The position numbers were made by a program, and so were the translations under genes. From an uncultured Duncaniella sp. (GTDB taxonomy: Bacteria > Bacteroidota > Bacteroidia > Bacteroidales > Muribaculaceae), in contig NZ_CAJTQC010000024.1 in NCBI RefSeq assembly GCF_910578445.1, positions 1-46,838 of the forward strand: a stretch of DNA of 46,838 nt, given 5' to 3'. The stretch's first letter is position 1; each line of letters begins with the position of its first letter. Under the pieces are notes generated by a model. The model saw only the letters and a program-made list of their open reading frames with translations, ran no database searches and had not been told where the DNA came from. Of this stretch, positions 1-7,156 are shown piece by piece.

Positions 1-2
1 TC

Positions 3-428
3 GCCGGTGTGGAGAACCTCCAGAACCTCAACGTCGATGACAACGAGATTACAAACTTCATCGTCTCCGGCCTGCCATCGCTCGCCACACTCATCTGCTC
101 CGACAACAACATGACCACCCTCGGCGTGCGCAACTGCAACGCGCTGCTCGACCTCGTCTGCTCCTACAACGACCTTACCACCCTCTCGGTCGAAGGCTGC
201 CCCAACATCCAGTATGTCGACTGCTCCTACAACGACCTGACCTCGCTCGACCTCTCCAACCAGACATTCCTCCAGCGTCTGCTCTGCAACAACAACCAGC
301 TGACAATGCTCGACGTGTCCTTCGACCAGGCCCTCACCTACATCAACTGCCGCTTCAACACCATCACCGACCTCCGCACTGTCGCCTGCAACAACCTCCG
401 TATGGTGGCCTGCCAGTGGAACTACTGA
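3..428 (+). CDS. Leucine-rich-repeat protein, C-terminal part (5' end outside window)
   Basis: The reading frame is open to the left edge, so this is the C-terminal part of a longer protein; the GTG at position 9 is only an internal codon. About 140 residues are visible, made of roughly 20-residue leucine-rich repeats with recurring units such as CSYNDLTTL and CNNNQLTMLDV. This is the BspA/internalin-like style of LRR common in surface or secreted proteins of Bacteroidales. The protein stops shortly after the last repeat (QWNY), with no sorting domain visible at the C-terminus. A strong terminator hairpin follows at 508-551. LRR proteins usually bind other proteins; the partner here cannot be read from the sequence. 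Confidence 0.8.
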   Translation, partial: AGVENLQNLNVDDNEITNFIVSGLPSLATLICSDNNMTTLGVRNCNALLDLVCSYNDLTTLSVEGCPNIQYVDCSYNDLTSLDLSNQTFLQRLLCNNNQLTMLDVSFDQALTYINCRFNTITDLRTVACNNLRMVACQWNY

Positions 429-507
429 TAAACGGTGTCACTTCTGCCTGACACACACAATCTCAATCCTCAATCAGACTGATTGACGCACTAAACATAA
501 AACACTC

Positions 508-551
508 TCCGGCCGGAAGACCATCTGATGGACTCCCGGCCGGAATTTTTT
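508..551. terminator. Rho-independent terminator after the LRR gene
   Basis: Perfect 9-bp arms TCCGGCCGG (508-516) and CCGGCCGGA (536-544) are followed by a run of T on the + strand. It closes the LRR gene and faces the end of the leftward GntR operon, so it may also help to end that transcript. Confidence 0.8.
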
Positions 552-565
552 AGCTTGATAGAGAT

Positions 566-925
566 TCAGACTTCTGATTCTCTGTAACGCCTCACGACTT
601 CTTCAATCGGTATGTCGAGCAGGCGCATTTCCTTAAACAGTTCTTTAAGTGAAGTTTCGAAAAATTCTTTACGGCGCACATCATTCACGTGGTCGAGAGC
701 GTCTGCGGTCAGATAGAAGCCCATGCCACGTTTCGGGACGATTATACCTTCGGCCTGCAGGAATTCATAAGCTTTGAGTACGGTATGGCTGTTGACCGAC
801 AGTTGGACCGACAGCTCCCTGACTGACGGCACTCGTTCGCCGGCAGCCCATACTCCGGTCAGAATCTGCCCGAAACTATAGTCGATAATCTGTTTGTATA
901 TGGGTTTGTTTGAAGTGAAATCCAT
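566..925 (-). CDS. GntR-family regulator, YtrA type
   Basis: A 119-residue DNA-binding protein with an N-terminal winged helix (about residues 8-75: PIYKQIIDY, GERVPSVRELS, HTVLKAYEFLQAEG, RGMGFYL) and only a short helical tail. That length and the lack of a large ligand domain match the YtrA subfamily of GntR repressors, which are typically encoded with ABC transporters and control them. Here it is the last gene of a leftward operon, 33 nt after the permease. The likely job is autoregulation of the TraB-ABC operon, inferred from family and context; the inducer is unknown. YtrA-type regulators often sit first in their operons, so the terminal position is slightly unusual. Confidence 0.88.
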   Translation of the reverse strand: MDFTSNKPIYKQIIDYSFGQILTGVWAAGERVPSVRELSVQLSVNSHTVLKAYEFLQAEGIIVPKRGMGFYLTADALDHVNDVRRKEFFETSLKELFKEMRLLDIPIEEVVRRYRESEV

Positions 926-958
926 CTGAGAAATTTATTGATTGACTCTGCTGTGCTT

Positions 959-1741
959 TCATGCTTTGATTTCCCCGACCTTAATGTGACGGTAAATCAT
1001 AATTGTGATTATTATTGGATAGATGGCAAGCACTCCATATATATACCTGAATACAGAGAATATGTTTATCATAAGTGTTGTGGGGTCGTCAATTATATTT
1101 GGATTTATTGAAATATTAAAATAAGCGATGACTCCACCTACTATTCCTGCGAGAAGACTGCTGGCAAACAATATCCCGAGCAAACTGAGAAGACCTTTCA
1201 CTACGCGGTTACGCACGGCTTTAATCACCACGTAGAGTATGGTGATTATAATGGCGTAGCACTGGATGATGCTTACCGCGATTATGAGACTGCGGTGTTT
1301 TAAGTCAATCATGCCTGATTCGATTTTGACGCGTGCCCACATCATGTCTTGTATGGTTGGTCCTAAATCGAATATTTTGAAAATGAATTCAAGTCCATAC
1401 CATGTACCTTCGATGATTAATGGCACGACGACCAAGGAATATAATATGTACACGAGCCATTTTTCAACCGGTTTTGCCGGAATGAGGGCAAGCAGCGTGT
1501 CGTCGCGTCGTGCGAATGTGAGCGGACTGAGATAGAGAGCGACTCCAACGATGAAACTCAGCAATGTGTAGACTCCTAATCCATTTCCACCGAGATAGAT
1601 GGCTAACTGAACCAGCAGGTAACACACCAACGATGTGAGTGCGCTCACCAACATGTAAACGCGCATGGAATTCTTGAACATCATCCCGAATTCAAACATG
1701 CGTCTCCATGAGAATTTGTCAGAAAGGCTGGATATTTCCAT
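959..1741 (-). CDS. ABC transporter permease, ABC-2-like membrane protein
   Basis: A 260-residue integral membrane protein with about six hydrophobic segments (for example around residues 28-50, 55-75, 92-112, 150-172, 180-208 and 232-250). There is no signal peptide and no recognisable enzymatic motif. It starts 4 nt after the stop of the ATPase gene, and the two almost certainly form one exporter-type ABC complex in the inner membrane. Sequence conservation in this class is low, so the substrate cannot be named. Related YtrA-linked transporters respond to cell-envelope stress or antibiotics, but that link is an inference here. Confidence 0.75.
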   Translation of the reverse strand: MEISSLSDKFSWRRMFEFGMMFKNSMRVYMLVSALTSLVCYLLVQLAIYLGGNGLGVYTLLSFIVGVALYLSPLTFARRDDTLLALIPAKPVEKWLVYILYSLVVVPLIIEGTWYGLEFIFKIFDLGPTIQDMMWARVKIESGMIDLKHRSLIIAVSIIQCYAIIITILYVVIKAVRNRVVKGLLSLLGILFASSLLAGIVGGVIAYFNISINPNIIDDPTTLMINIFSVFRYIYGVLAIYPIIITIMIYRHIKVGEIKA

Positions 1742-1745
1742 TTTA

Positions 1746-2594
1746 TCAGCTGATGTTTTGTGGTTGTCTGTTTATGGTTTCAAGAATTTTGCTCCGGGCG
1801 TCCGACATGAGAGCTGAATAGAGAAGCCCGTAGTTGAGATCTGACGGCTCTCCGCTTTCGTTGACTACGATTGAGTGGAAGAGTCCTGCGCCTTGTTCCA
1901 TGAACAGGCTTCCGTAGGGTGGGATAGGAGTGGCCACGCATGAAATTCGTTCTGAAATCTCCCAAGTCGGTTTGGCCAGTATCAGTTTGCTCCGCGAGAG
2001 CACGAGCACTCCGTCGTAGAGTTCCCTTAGGTCGGACACGGTGTGGGTCGAAATGATTACCGTCTGTTCCGGCGATATGCAGCGTGCGAGCATGTGGCGC
2101 AAAGCTTTTTTCGAATTTATGTCAAGACCGTTTGCGGGCTCGTCAAGTAGCAACACGTCAACTCCAAGCGCGATTATATAGGCCAAAAGAGTCTTGTGGC
2201 GCAGACCGAGCGAGAGATGGTTGAATGTTTCAGAGCCGTTTAATTCAAACTCACGAAGGTTCTCTTCAAAATATTCCTGCGAGAATCCCGGGTAGAATCT
2301 GCTGTGGATTTTAGCGAACTCGCGGATTGTTTTTGTCGGGATTTCCATGGTGTCGGGCATCATGAACACTCGTTTCAGTGTCGACGGTTCGCGTCGGGTC
2401 ATCGTAGCGCCGTCGACAAGGCAGCATCCTTCTGTCGGGATGATAAGTCCGGCTATCAGGCGTAGCAGTGTAGTCTTTCCTGCTCCGTTTTCGCCGAGCA
2501 GCAGATGTATGCCTGATGGCACATCTGCCGTGACTTTGTCAAGAGCGACAAAGCCACGGCGGTATGCGTATGTGACGTTTTTTAGTTCAATCAT
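1746..2594 (-). CDS. ABC transporter ATP-binding protein
   Basis: A 282-residue nucleotide-binding subunit. Visible motifs are Walker A GENGAGKT (residues 34-41), the ABC signature LSLGL (127-131), Walker B VLLLDEP (147-153) and the H-loop histidine in ISTHT. The region after about residue 210 is an extra C-terminal segment of unknown role. The start codon overlaps the stop of the TraB-like gene by 4 nt, which implies translational coupling, and the permease follows 4 nt downstream. It energises the paired permease; substrate unknown. Confidence 0.92.
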   Translation of the reverse strand: MIELKNVTYAYRRGFVALDKVTADVPSGIHLLLGENGAGKTTLLRLIAGLIIPTEGCCLVDGATMTRREPSTLKRVFMMPDTMEIPTKTIREFAKIHSRFYPGFSQEYFEENLREFELNGSETFNHLSLGLRHKTLLAYIIALGVDVLLLDEPANGLDINSKKALRHMLARCISPEQTVIISTHTVSDLRELYDGVLVLSRSKLILAKPTWEISERISCVATPIPPYGSLFMEQGAGLFHSIVVNESGEPSDLNYGLLYSALMSDARSKILETINRQPQNIS

Positions 2595-3475
2595 TTTTCG
2601 ACCGGTTTTACTGTGTAACCTTCTTTTCTCAGCAGACTGATGAGTCCTTTGTCGCCCGGGAGATGACCTGCGCCGACAGCGATGAAAACCGATGCTGTGG
2701 GCAGGAGTCCGGCCATGATACGCACCCAGTCGGCATTGCGTTTGTTGAGCATTCGTTCACTCCATTCATCGCTGTTTCCCGAGTCTGGACTCTCCATGAT
2801 TTCGAGCATTGCGTTCAGGTCGCCTGAAAGATAGGCTTTTGCAAGTTTGAGAGCGATTCCACTTGCTTTCTCATCGTTGCGCACCATATCCATCAGCTCG
2901 TCGGCTTGTGTGAGGATAGATGTCCCGAACATCGCTTTGCACTGGTCTTCGATGGTCTCGAATCCTCCGATTTCCTTGCCTGCCGCAGCTCCGCGCTTCT
3001 GGATTTCACCATCGAGCTGTTTTGACGGGTCGAAATTTGGAAATGCAGCTTGGCTTTGTGCGAGAGCAAGCACCGTGTTTATCATGGCGGGTTTGAGTGT
3101 TGCCATCTGTGAAGCGGAAACCATCGGGCCCATGTAGTGCTTTAGCACTTTGTCGAGGGAGTCGATCTGTGCGGCGGAAAGAACTGAGGTCAGGGTGCTG
3201 TCCTGTGGAGCCATGGCATATGTGAGCATTATCTGCTGTGACTGGGGGCTCTGTGCTTCGCTCATGACCATTTCGCCATACACTTTGTCGGCTGAAGCAA
3301 GTGCTGATGCAAATCCGGGGACACTGTCGATGACAGCGATAGGCGCTATATGGTGTGTGCCGAAAAGATATGACGGTTTCGAGAGACCGTTGCCGGTCAC
3401 TTCCCATAAGAGTTGTGCGTTGCCGACAAGTGTGCCTATTGATGCTACAAGGATTGAAAGGAGAAACTTTTTCAT
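2591..3475 (-). CDS. TraB/GumN family protein, exported
   Basis: A 294-residue protein with an N-terminal signal peptide (MKKFLLSILVASIGTLVGNAQ). It then shows the family hallmarks: LWEVTGNGLSKPSYLFGTHH near the N-terminus, carrying the conserved GTHH, and VAVGAGHLPGDKGLISLLR near the C-terminus with the second GxxH. The TraB/GumN (Tiki-like) family is thought to be metal-dependent proteases, with the two GxxH motifs as likely metal ligands. It is exported to the periplasm or outer surface. It is the first gene of the leftward operon with the ABC transporter and GntR regulator, behind a good promoter at 3556-3587. Confidence 0.88.
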   Translation of the reverse strand: MKKFLLSILVASIGTLVGNAQLLWEVTGNGLSKPSYLFGTHHIAPIAVIDSVPGFASALASADKVYGEMVMSEAQSPQSQQIMLTYAMAPQDSTLTSVLSAAQIDSLDKVLKHYMGPMVSASQMATLKPAMINTVLALAQSQAAFPNFDPSKQLDGEIQKRGAAAGKEIGGFETIEDQCKAMFGTSILTQADELMDMVRNDEKASGIALKLAKAYLSGDLNAMLEIMESPDSGNSDEWSERMLNKRNADWVRIMAGLLPTASVFIAVGAGHLPGDKGLISLLRKEGYTVKPVEK

Positions 3476-3555
3476 TGTTGTGAAGGTATTATTGTGATGA
3501 ATTTTTCTATTTGCAGTGCTGCGGTGTTTAGGTGTTGTACATGACTAACACACCG

Positions 3556-3587
3556 CAAAGGTATGCCACTTGTCGCAATTCACCAAA
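3556..3587 (-). promoter_or_regulatory. Bacteroidota-type promoter for the TraB-ABC-GntR operon
   Basis: On the - strand TTTG (3587-3584) is followed after exactly 20 nt by TACCTTTG (3563-3556). This fits the Bacteroidota -33/-7 pattern and sits about 80 nt upstream of the TraB-like start. Confidence 0.65.
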
Positions 3588-3636
3588 TTTTTGCATGAAA
3601 ATTTTTATTTTTTTTTGAAAACCTGTTCCAAGAATA

Positions 3637-3665
3637 TTGTGGAGACTATTTTTTCACTATCTTTG
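3637..3665 (+). promoter_or_regulatory. Probable promoter of the lipoprotein gene
   Basis: TATCTTTG at 3658-3665 is a good -7 element, with a TTG at 3637-3639 in the -33 region. It lies 37 nt before the start codon at 3702 and is divergent from the TraB operon promoter. Confidence 0.55.
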
Positions 3666-3701
3666 GCTGATTAAACAACAGTCTCTAAATATCACGTAAC
3701 A

Positions 3702-4208
3702 ATGAAATTTTCAACCGTTTTTCATAAATACACATTTCCAATCTGTGCTGCATTATGTCTTGGCCTGAGTTCGGTTTCCTGCGGAGGTTCGTCGGGTGGC
3801 GATGCTGCAATGACCCGGCAGGATTCTTTAGCCGTCATCTCTGCTCAGGCCGATGCTCTTCTTGAGGCGCGATGTGTCAAAGCCAATGCCCAGTTCCCGC
3901 TGGTGATTGATGATTTCACGACCCAGACCGCAGTTGAAGTTCTTCCTGAAAAGATGGTTCATACGTTTTCGATTGACGAGAAAAAGCTTGGACTGGAGCT
4001 TGACAATCCGAATGTGTCAAAAGACGCTCTATATCAAGGTATAATCGAAGCATTGCGTGTCAGTAAATCCGACTCGACAATGCTGTCTGAGATGCAGGCG
4101 CTTGTGACCACCGGCCGTGGTCTGCTGTATAAGTACAGCGGAGTGCAGTCAGGCAAGACATTGGAGGTGGAAGTAGCTCCGGCCACATTAAAAGAAATAG
4201 TCGAGTGA
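3702..4208 (+). CDS. Lipoprotein of unknown function
   Basis: A 168-residue protein with a signal sequence ending in a lipobox (LSSVSC, Cys at about residue 27), followed by a Gly/Ser stretch typical of exported lipoproteins. The rest is a small soluble domain of about 125 residues with no motif I recognise. The tail SGVQSGKTLEVEVAPATLKEIVE is predicted to be mostly strand. It is a single gene between a divergent promoter and a hairpin at 4197-4227 that overlaps its stop codon. Anchoring in the outer membrane is inferred from the lipobox. Confidence 0.7.
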   Translation: MKFSTVFHKYTFPICAALCLGLSSVSCGGSSGGDAAMTRQDSLAVISAQADALLEARCVKANAQFPLVIDDFTTQTAVEVLPEKMVHTFSIDEKKLGLELDNPNVSKDALYQGIIEALRVSKSDSTMLSEMQALVTTGRGLLYKYSGVQSGKTLEVEVAPATLKEIVE

Positions 4209-4227
4209 GGTCTGTTCACTCGACTAT
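4197..4227. terminator. Hairpin between convergent genes
   Basis: Perfect 11-bp arms ATAGTCGAGTG (4197-4207) and CACTCGACTAT (4217-4227) overlap the lipoprotein stop codon. There is no clear T-run, so it may act as a weak or stabilising terminator for either strand. Confidence 0.5.
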
Positions 4228-4252
4228 TACATGTTTCATTTCCTGAGGTCCT

Positions 4253-5146
4253 TCATCTCACGGGTGGAGGCCCGAAAACCGGAGGTGCGATTGTCGGATT
4301 CATATTGCCGTGCATCGATTTACCTTGATTTGATTTAATCAGTTGGTATAATATCCCTCCGACATCAAGACCGATTTCTGCATGCTTCGACAGTCGGTAG
4401 TAGGGGATGACCATCGGCTGGGCTTCGTAGCGGTCGGTCACTGACGAACGGTAGGCCTGCGCACCGACTTTCACACCCCAACGGTCGCCGATTCTGTAAT
4501 CGACATACCCTCCGAAGTTGGGTATCGCCGTGTAGCCCTGCATTCCGGGTGTCATTCCGGCATGCCGTAAAGTGGTGGCATTGTTTAGTGATGTGTAGTA
4601 GCTGCCAAACAGCGTCATGCTGACGCGGTCGCTGAATCGGTAGGATATTGAGCCCCCAAAACCGAATACAGTCTGCAATCCTCCGAAGTAACCATACTTC
4701 ATGGCATCACCGTGTGCGGTGAATGTAAATCGTCCTGCCTGTTGCATCAATATCAGCGACCCGCTTTCAATCCCCATCATTCCGGGCATTGAGGCCGATC
4801 CTCCATTGGCGAACAGACCACCGCTGTTCCAGACTGCGATTCTGCCGTCGGTCGGGACGCTCATGGTGAACGGTTGAAGTTGTTTCGGATATGATGATTG
4901 CAACGATGGGCTGCCTACTGTTACGTCTGAATTTATCAGACTGTCTTTTGGCAGAAGTTCATGCCCTGTAATCGACGGTAGCGATGGAGTGCCGGCCGGT
5001 CTTCCGTTTCCGGCTGCTTCATTTGCTGTTCCGATGGAGTCGGTGATAGCTTTGTCCGGCATATCAGTCAGCACATTTTGTCCGGTGGCTGTCGACTCCG
5101 ACAGACCGATACCGGCAACAAGCATTAGAGTGAGAATTTTTTTCAT
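4253..5146 (-). CDS. Exported outer-membrane-type protein, unknown
   Basis: The frame extends to 5206, but the ATG at 5146 starts a clean signal peptide (MKKILTLMLVAGIGLS), so it is chosen as the start (297 residues). After a Pro/Ser-rich linker (about residues 25-95), the C-terminal 180 residues alternate hydrophobic and polar residues with many Gly and Tyr (RFTFTAHGDAMKYGYFGG, GGSISYRFSDRVSMTLFGSY, GGYVDYRIGDRWGVKVG), which suggests a small outer-membrane beta-barrel. The protein ends with a Pro-rich tail (PPVFGPPPVR). No specific family was recognised. Confidence 0.7.
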   Translation of the reverse strand: MKKILTLMLVAGIGLSESTATGQNVLTDMPDKAITDSIGTANEAAGNGRPAGTPSLPSITGHELLPKDSLINSDVTVGSPSLQSSYPKQLQPFTMSVPTDGRIAVWNSGGLFANGGSASMPGMMGIESGSLILMQQAGRFTFTAHGDAMKYGYFGGLQTVFGFGGSISYRFSDRVSMTLFGSYYTSLNNATTLRHAGMTPGMQGYTAIPNFGGYVDYRIGDRWGVKVGAQAYRSSVTDRYEAQPMVIPYYRLSKHAEIGLDVGGILYQLIKSNQGKSMHGNMNPTIAPPVFGPPPVR

Positions 5147-5238
5147 ATTGAAGGAAGAGATTCGTTCTGTCAGGCCGGAGGAGTCCACAATAATACTCCC
5201 TTTCATAAAAAGTCGCTGTAAACCTCCGTCGCTACTGG

Positions 5239-5246
5239 CAAAGTTA
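5239..5246 (-). promoter_or_regulatory. Possible -7 element of the outer-membrane protein gene
   Basis: The - strand carries TAACTTTG here, 93 nt upstream of the chosen start. No good TTTG lies at the expected distance, so support is partial. Confidence 0.4.
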
Positions 5247-5428
5247 GTTTAAATCCGTCAATTGTGTCTGTTTTTAACCTTATTTAGTCTTATTTCCTCC
5301 CTAATTTTCCTCTTATCCGGCTGAGATTTACAGGTATTAAGCCCAAAGTGAATATATTAATTGAGAATTTCGCATAGTTTGAGTATCCGGATTCATCAGG
5401 TAATAAGAAAATATGCTGACTAATGTCG

Positions 5429-5436
5429 TAACTTTG
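5429..5436 (+). promoter_or_regulatory. Possible -7 element of the SMR/Nim operon
   Basis: TAACTTTG lies 28 nt before the SMR start codon. The -33 element is not obvious, so this rests on the -7 match and its placement. Confidence 0.45.
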
Positions 5437-5464
5437 CAGTCTGATTTCAGACTCTGTTTTATTT

Positions 5465-5785
5465 ATGAACTGGATTACTCTCATTATTGCCGGGCTTATG
5501 GAAGTTGCGTTTACTTTCTGTCTCGGCAAGACAAAGGCGGCTTCCGCTCCGGCGCTTTATTATTGGTGGGCCGGTTTTCTTGTCGCCCTCACTCTCAGTA
5601 TGTATCTCATGGCCCGGGCGGCCCGCACGATTCCGCTCGGGACGGTCTATCCCGTCTGGACAGGCATAGGTGCGGTCGGATCTGTTATCGTCGGCATTGT
5701 GTTCTTCAACGAGCCGGTGACGTTCTGGCGCATCTTCTTTATCACGACCCTAATAATATCTATTGTCGGACTTAAAATGTTATGA
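5465..5785 (+). CDS. Small multidrug resistance (SMR) family exporter, SugE/Gdx-like
   Basis: A 106-residue protein with four transmembrane helices, the normal SMR length. The essential membrane glutamate is present in helix 1 (IAGLMEVAF, Glu13). The stretch VYPVWTGIGAVGS in helix 3 resembles the SugE/Gdx branch (guanidinium and small quaternary cation exporters) more than EmrE. It would work as a dual-topology dimer in the inner membrane using the proton gradient. Its stop overlaps the start of the next gene (ATGA), so the two are translationally coupled. No guanidine riboswitch was seen upstream. The exact substrate is not known. Confidence 0.88.
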   Translation: MNWITLIIAGLMEVAFTFCLGKTKAASAPALYYWWAGFLVALTLSMYLMARAARTIPLGTVYPVWTGIGAVGSVIVGIVFFNEPVTFWRIFFITTLIISIVGLKML

Positions 5786-6297
5786 CTGCAATGCAACATG
5801 AAATGCGGCGCTTCAAGCAGCTTCTGCCCGAAGCAGAAACAAAAGAAATACTGCGGGAGTCCACTCACGGTGTGCTATCTCTTGTCGATGCCGAAGGAGT
5901 GCCTTACGGTGTACCACTGAGCTTTGTTTATGACGGCGGAAATGTCATATATTTCCATTGTGCCACTACAGGTCACAAGATTGACTGCATATCGGCCAAT
6001 CAATCTTGTTCATTCTGCGTGGTCGCTCAGGATGTTATCATACCTGAAAAGTTTACTACCTATTTCCGCAGTGTCATATGCTTCGGTCGTGTTACGATTG
6101 TAAGCGACGGTGATGAATTGAAAAAAGGCCTGATTATGCTCGCCGGGAAATATTCGCCGGGCATCGACAGCGCTATGGAAATTTCACGTTTCATCAACAA
6201 CGTCACCGTCCTTCGACTCGAAATCACCTCCATGACAGGAAAAGAATCAATCGAACTGACCCATGCACGCCACCTCAGTCATGTAGCTGTGGATTAG
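5782..6297 (+). CDS. Pyridoxamine 5'-phosphate oxidase-fold flavoprotein, Nim-like
   Basis: A 171-residue single-domain protein of the FMN-binding split-barrel family. The N-terminal stretch MRRFKQLLPEAETKEIL, followed by GVLSLVDAEGVPYGVPLSFVY and IYFHCATTGHKID, matches the NimA-type branch (5-nitroimidazole reductase-like). The GHK motif is the usual phosphate-contact region. Members bind FMN, haem or F420; the cofactor cannot be settled here. It overlaps the SMR gene by 4 nt, so it is co-translated with an exporter. A role in detoxification or redox metabolism is inferred; family members are often not resistance genes. Confidence 0.82.
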   Translation: MTAMQHEMRRFKQLLPEAETKEILRESTHGVLSLVDAEGVPYGVPLSFVYDGGNVIYFHCATTGHKIDCISANQSCSFCVVAQDVIIPEKFTTYFRSVICFGRVTIVSDGDELKKGLIMLAGKYSPGIDSAMEISRFINNVTVLRLEITSMTGKESIELTHARHLSHVAVD

Positions 6298-6298
6298 A

Positions 6299-7072
6299 TT
6301 ATCGTTGTAGAAGGTAAAAACAACTTGTAGAAAAATAGTTACGCAGATAATATAAGCCGGACAGACTCTTTGGCAGCAAGCGTGGTTTCAGTCTGAATTT
6401 TATCTCGTAGTGCGGGTTTATAAAATAAAGACTGCGTTCGATGATTCTAAGGCCTGAAGAAATGACTGTTTTTTCAAATTGTTCAATGCTGATTCCATAT
6501 TTCTTTATGGTCAATAATTCTGAAATGCAATTGTCTTTTTCATTCCCGATTCTGAGTATGAATCTGTAGATTGCTGCCGGGAGTAAATGGATGAAAGGCA
6601 TTTTAGAGATATATTTGTTGTGGCATATCTGCTGATGGCCGCCGAATGGCATTTGCCATGCAGGAAAACCCATAAATGCCATTCCTTCCGGTTTCATCAG
6701 TTCTGATATTCTTGAGAGGAGTTTTTGCTTATCGGCTATATGCTCGATGACATCATGACATATGACTATATCGAAACGCTTGTCACATTTCATTTCAAAT
6801 ATGTCTGAACATATAAACCTTCCGCTGGCACTCTCTTTTTGAAAAAATGAAATAGCATCTTTTATGCGGTTGGCTGAGATGTCTATGCCTGTCACTCTAT
6901 GGCCTGATTTTGCAAATGGCAAAAGATTTCCTCCGTCACCGCAACCGATTTCAAGTATATCCAGTTGGCGGCCAAGATTCATATGGCCGGCTATATAAGG
7001 CATGAAATATTTTTCGCTTGTATAAGCGAGTTCTGAAAAATATTGGTTTCTGTCGTTGTGTCTGTGTTGCAT
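6299..7072 (-). CDS. Class I SAM-dependent methyltransferase
   Basis: A 257-residue protein with the seven-strand methyltransferase motifs: motif I ILEIGCGDGGNLLPF (about residues 39-53), an acidic residue after strand 2 (VTGIDIS), FICSDIFEM, and the post-I motif FDIVICHDVIEHI. This is the Methyltransf_11/23 (UbiG/Coq-like) group. The C-terminal 100 residues are rich in aromatic and basic residues and may bind a lipid or sugar acceptor. The gene is more AT-rich than its surroundings. Its end is 1 nt from the convergent Nim-like stop. The substrate is unknown. Confidence 0.85.
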   Translation of the reverse strand: MQHRHNDRNQYFSELAYTSEKYFMPYIAGHMNLGRQLDILEIGCGDGGNLLPFAKSGHRVTGIDISANRIKDAISFFQKESASGRFICSDIFEMKCDKRFDIVICHDVIEHIADKQKLLSRISELMKPEGMAFMGFPAWQMPFGGHQQICHNKYISKMPFIHLLPAAIYRFILRIGNEKDNCISELLTIKKYGISIEQFEKTVISSGLRIIERSLYFINPHYEIKFRLKPRLLPKSLSGLYYLRNYFSTSCFYLLQR

Positions 7073-7156
7073 GATTATGGTTAAGCGGTGTTTTTAACGC
7101 TTATCCTAATGATGCTTGAAGCCGGCATATACTGCGTCTGCCGGTTTTAAAAATAA

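Noticed and set aside
5413..5775. 120-codon frame on the + strand overlapping the SMR gene
   Set aside because: The SMR frame has the conserved glutamate and four helices; this frame is an out-of-register shadow.
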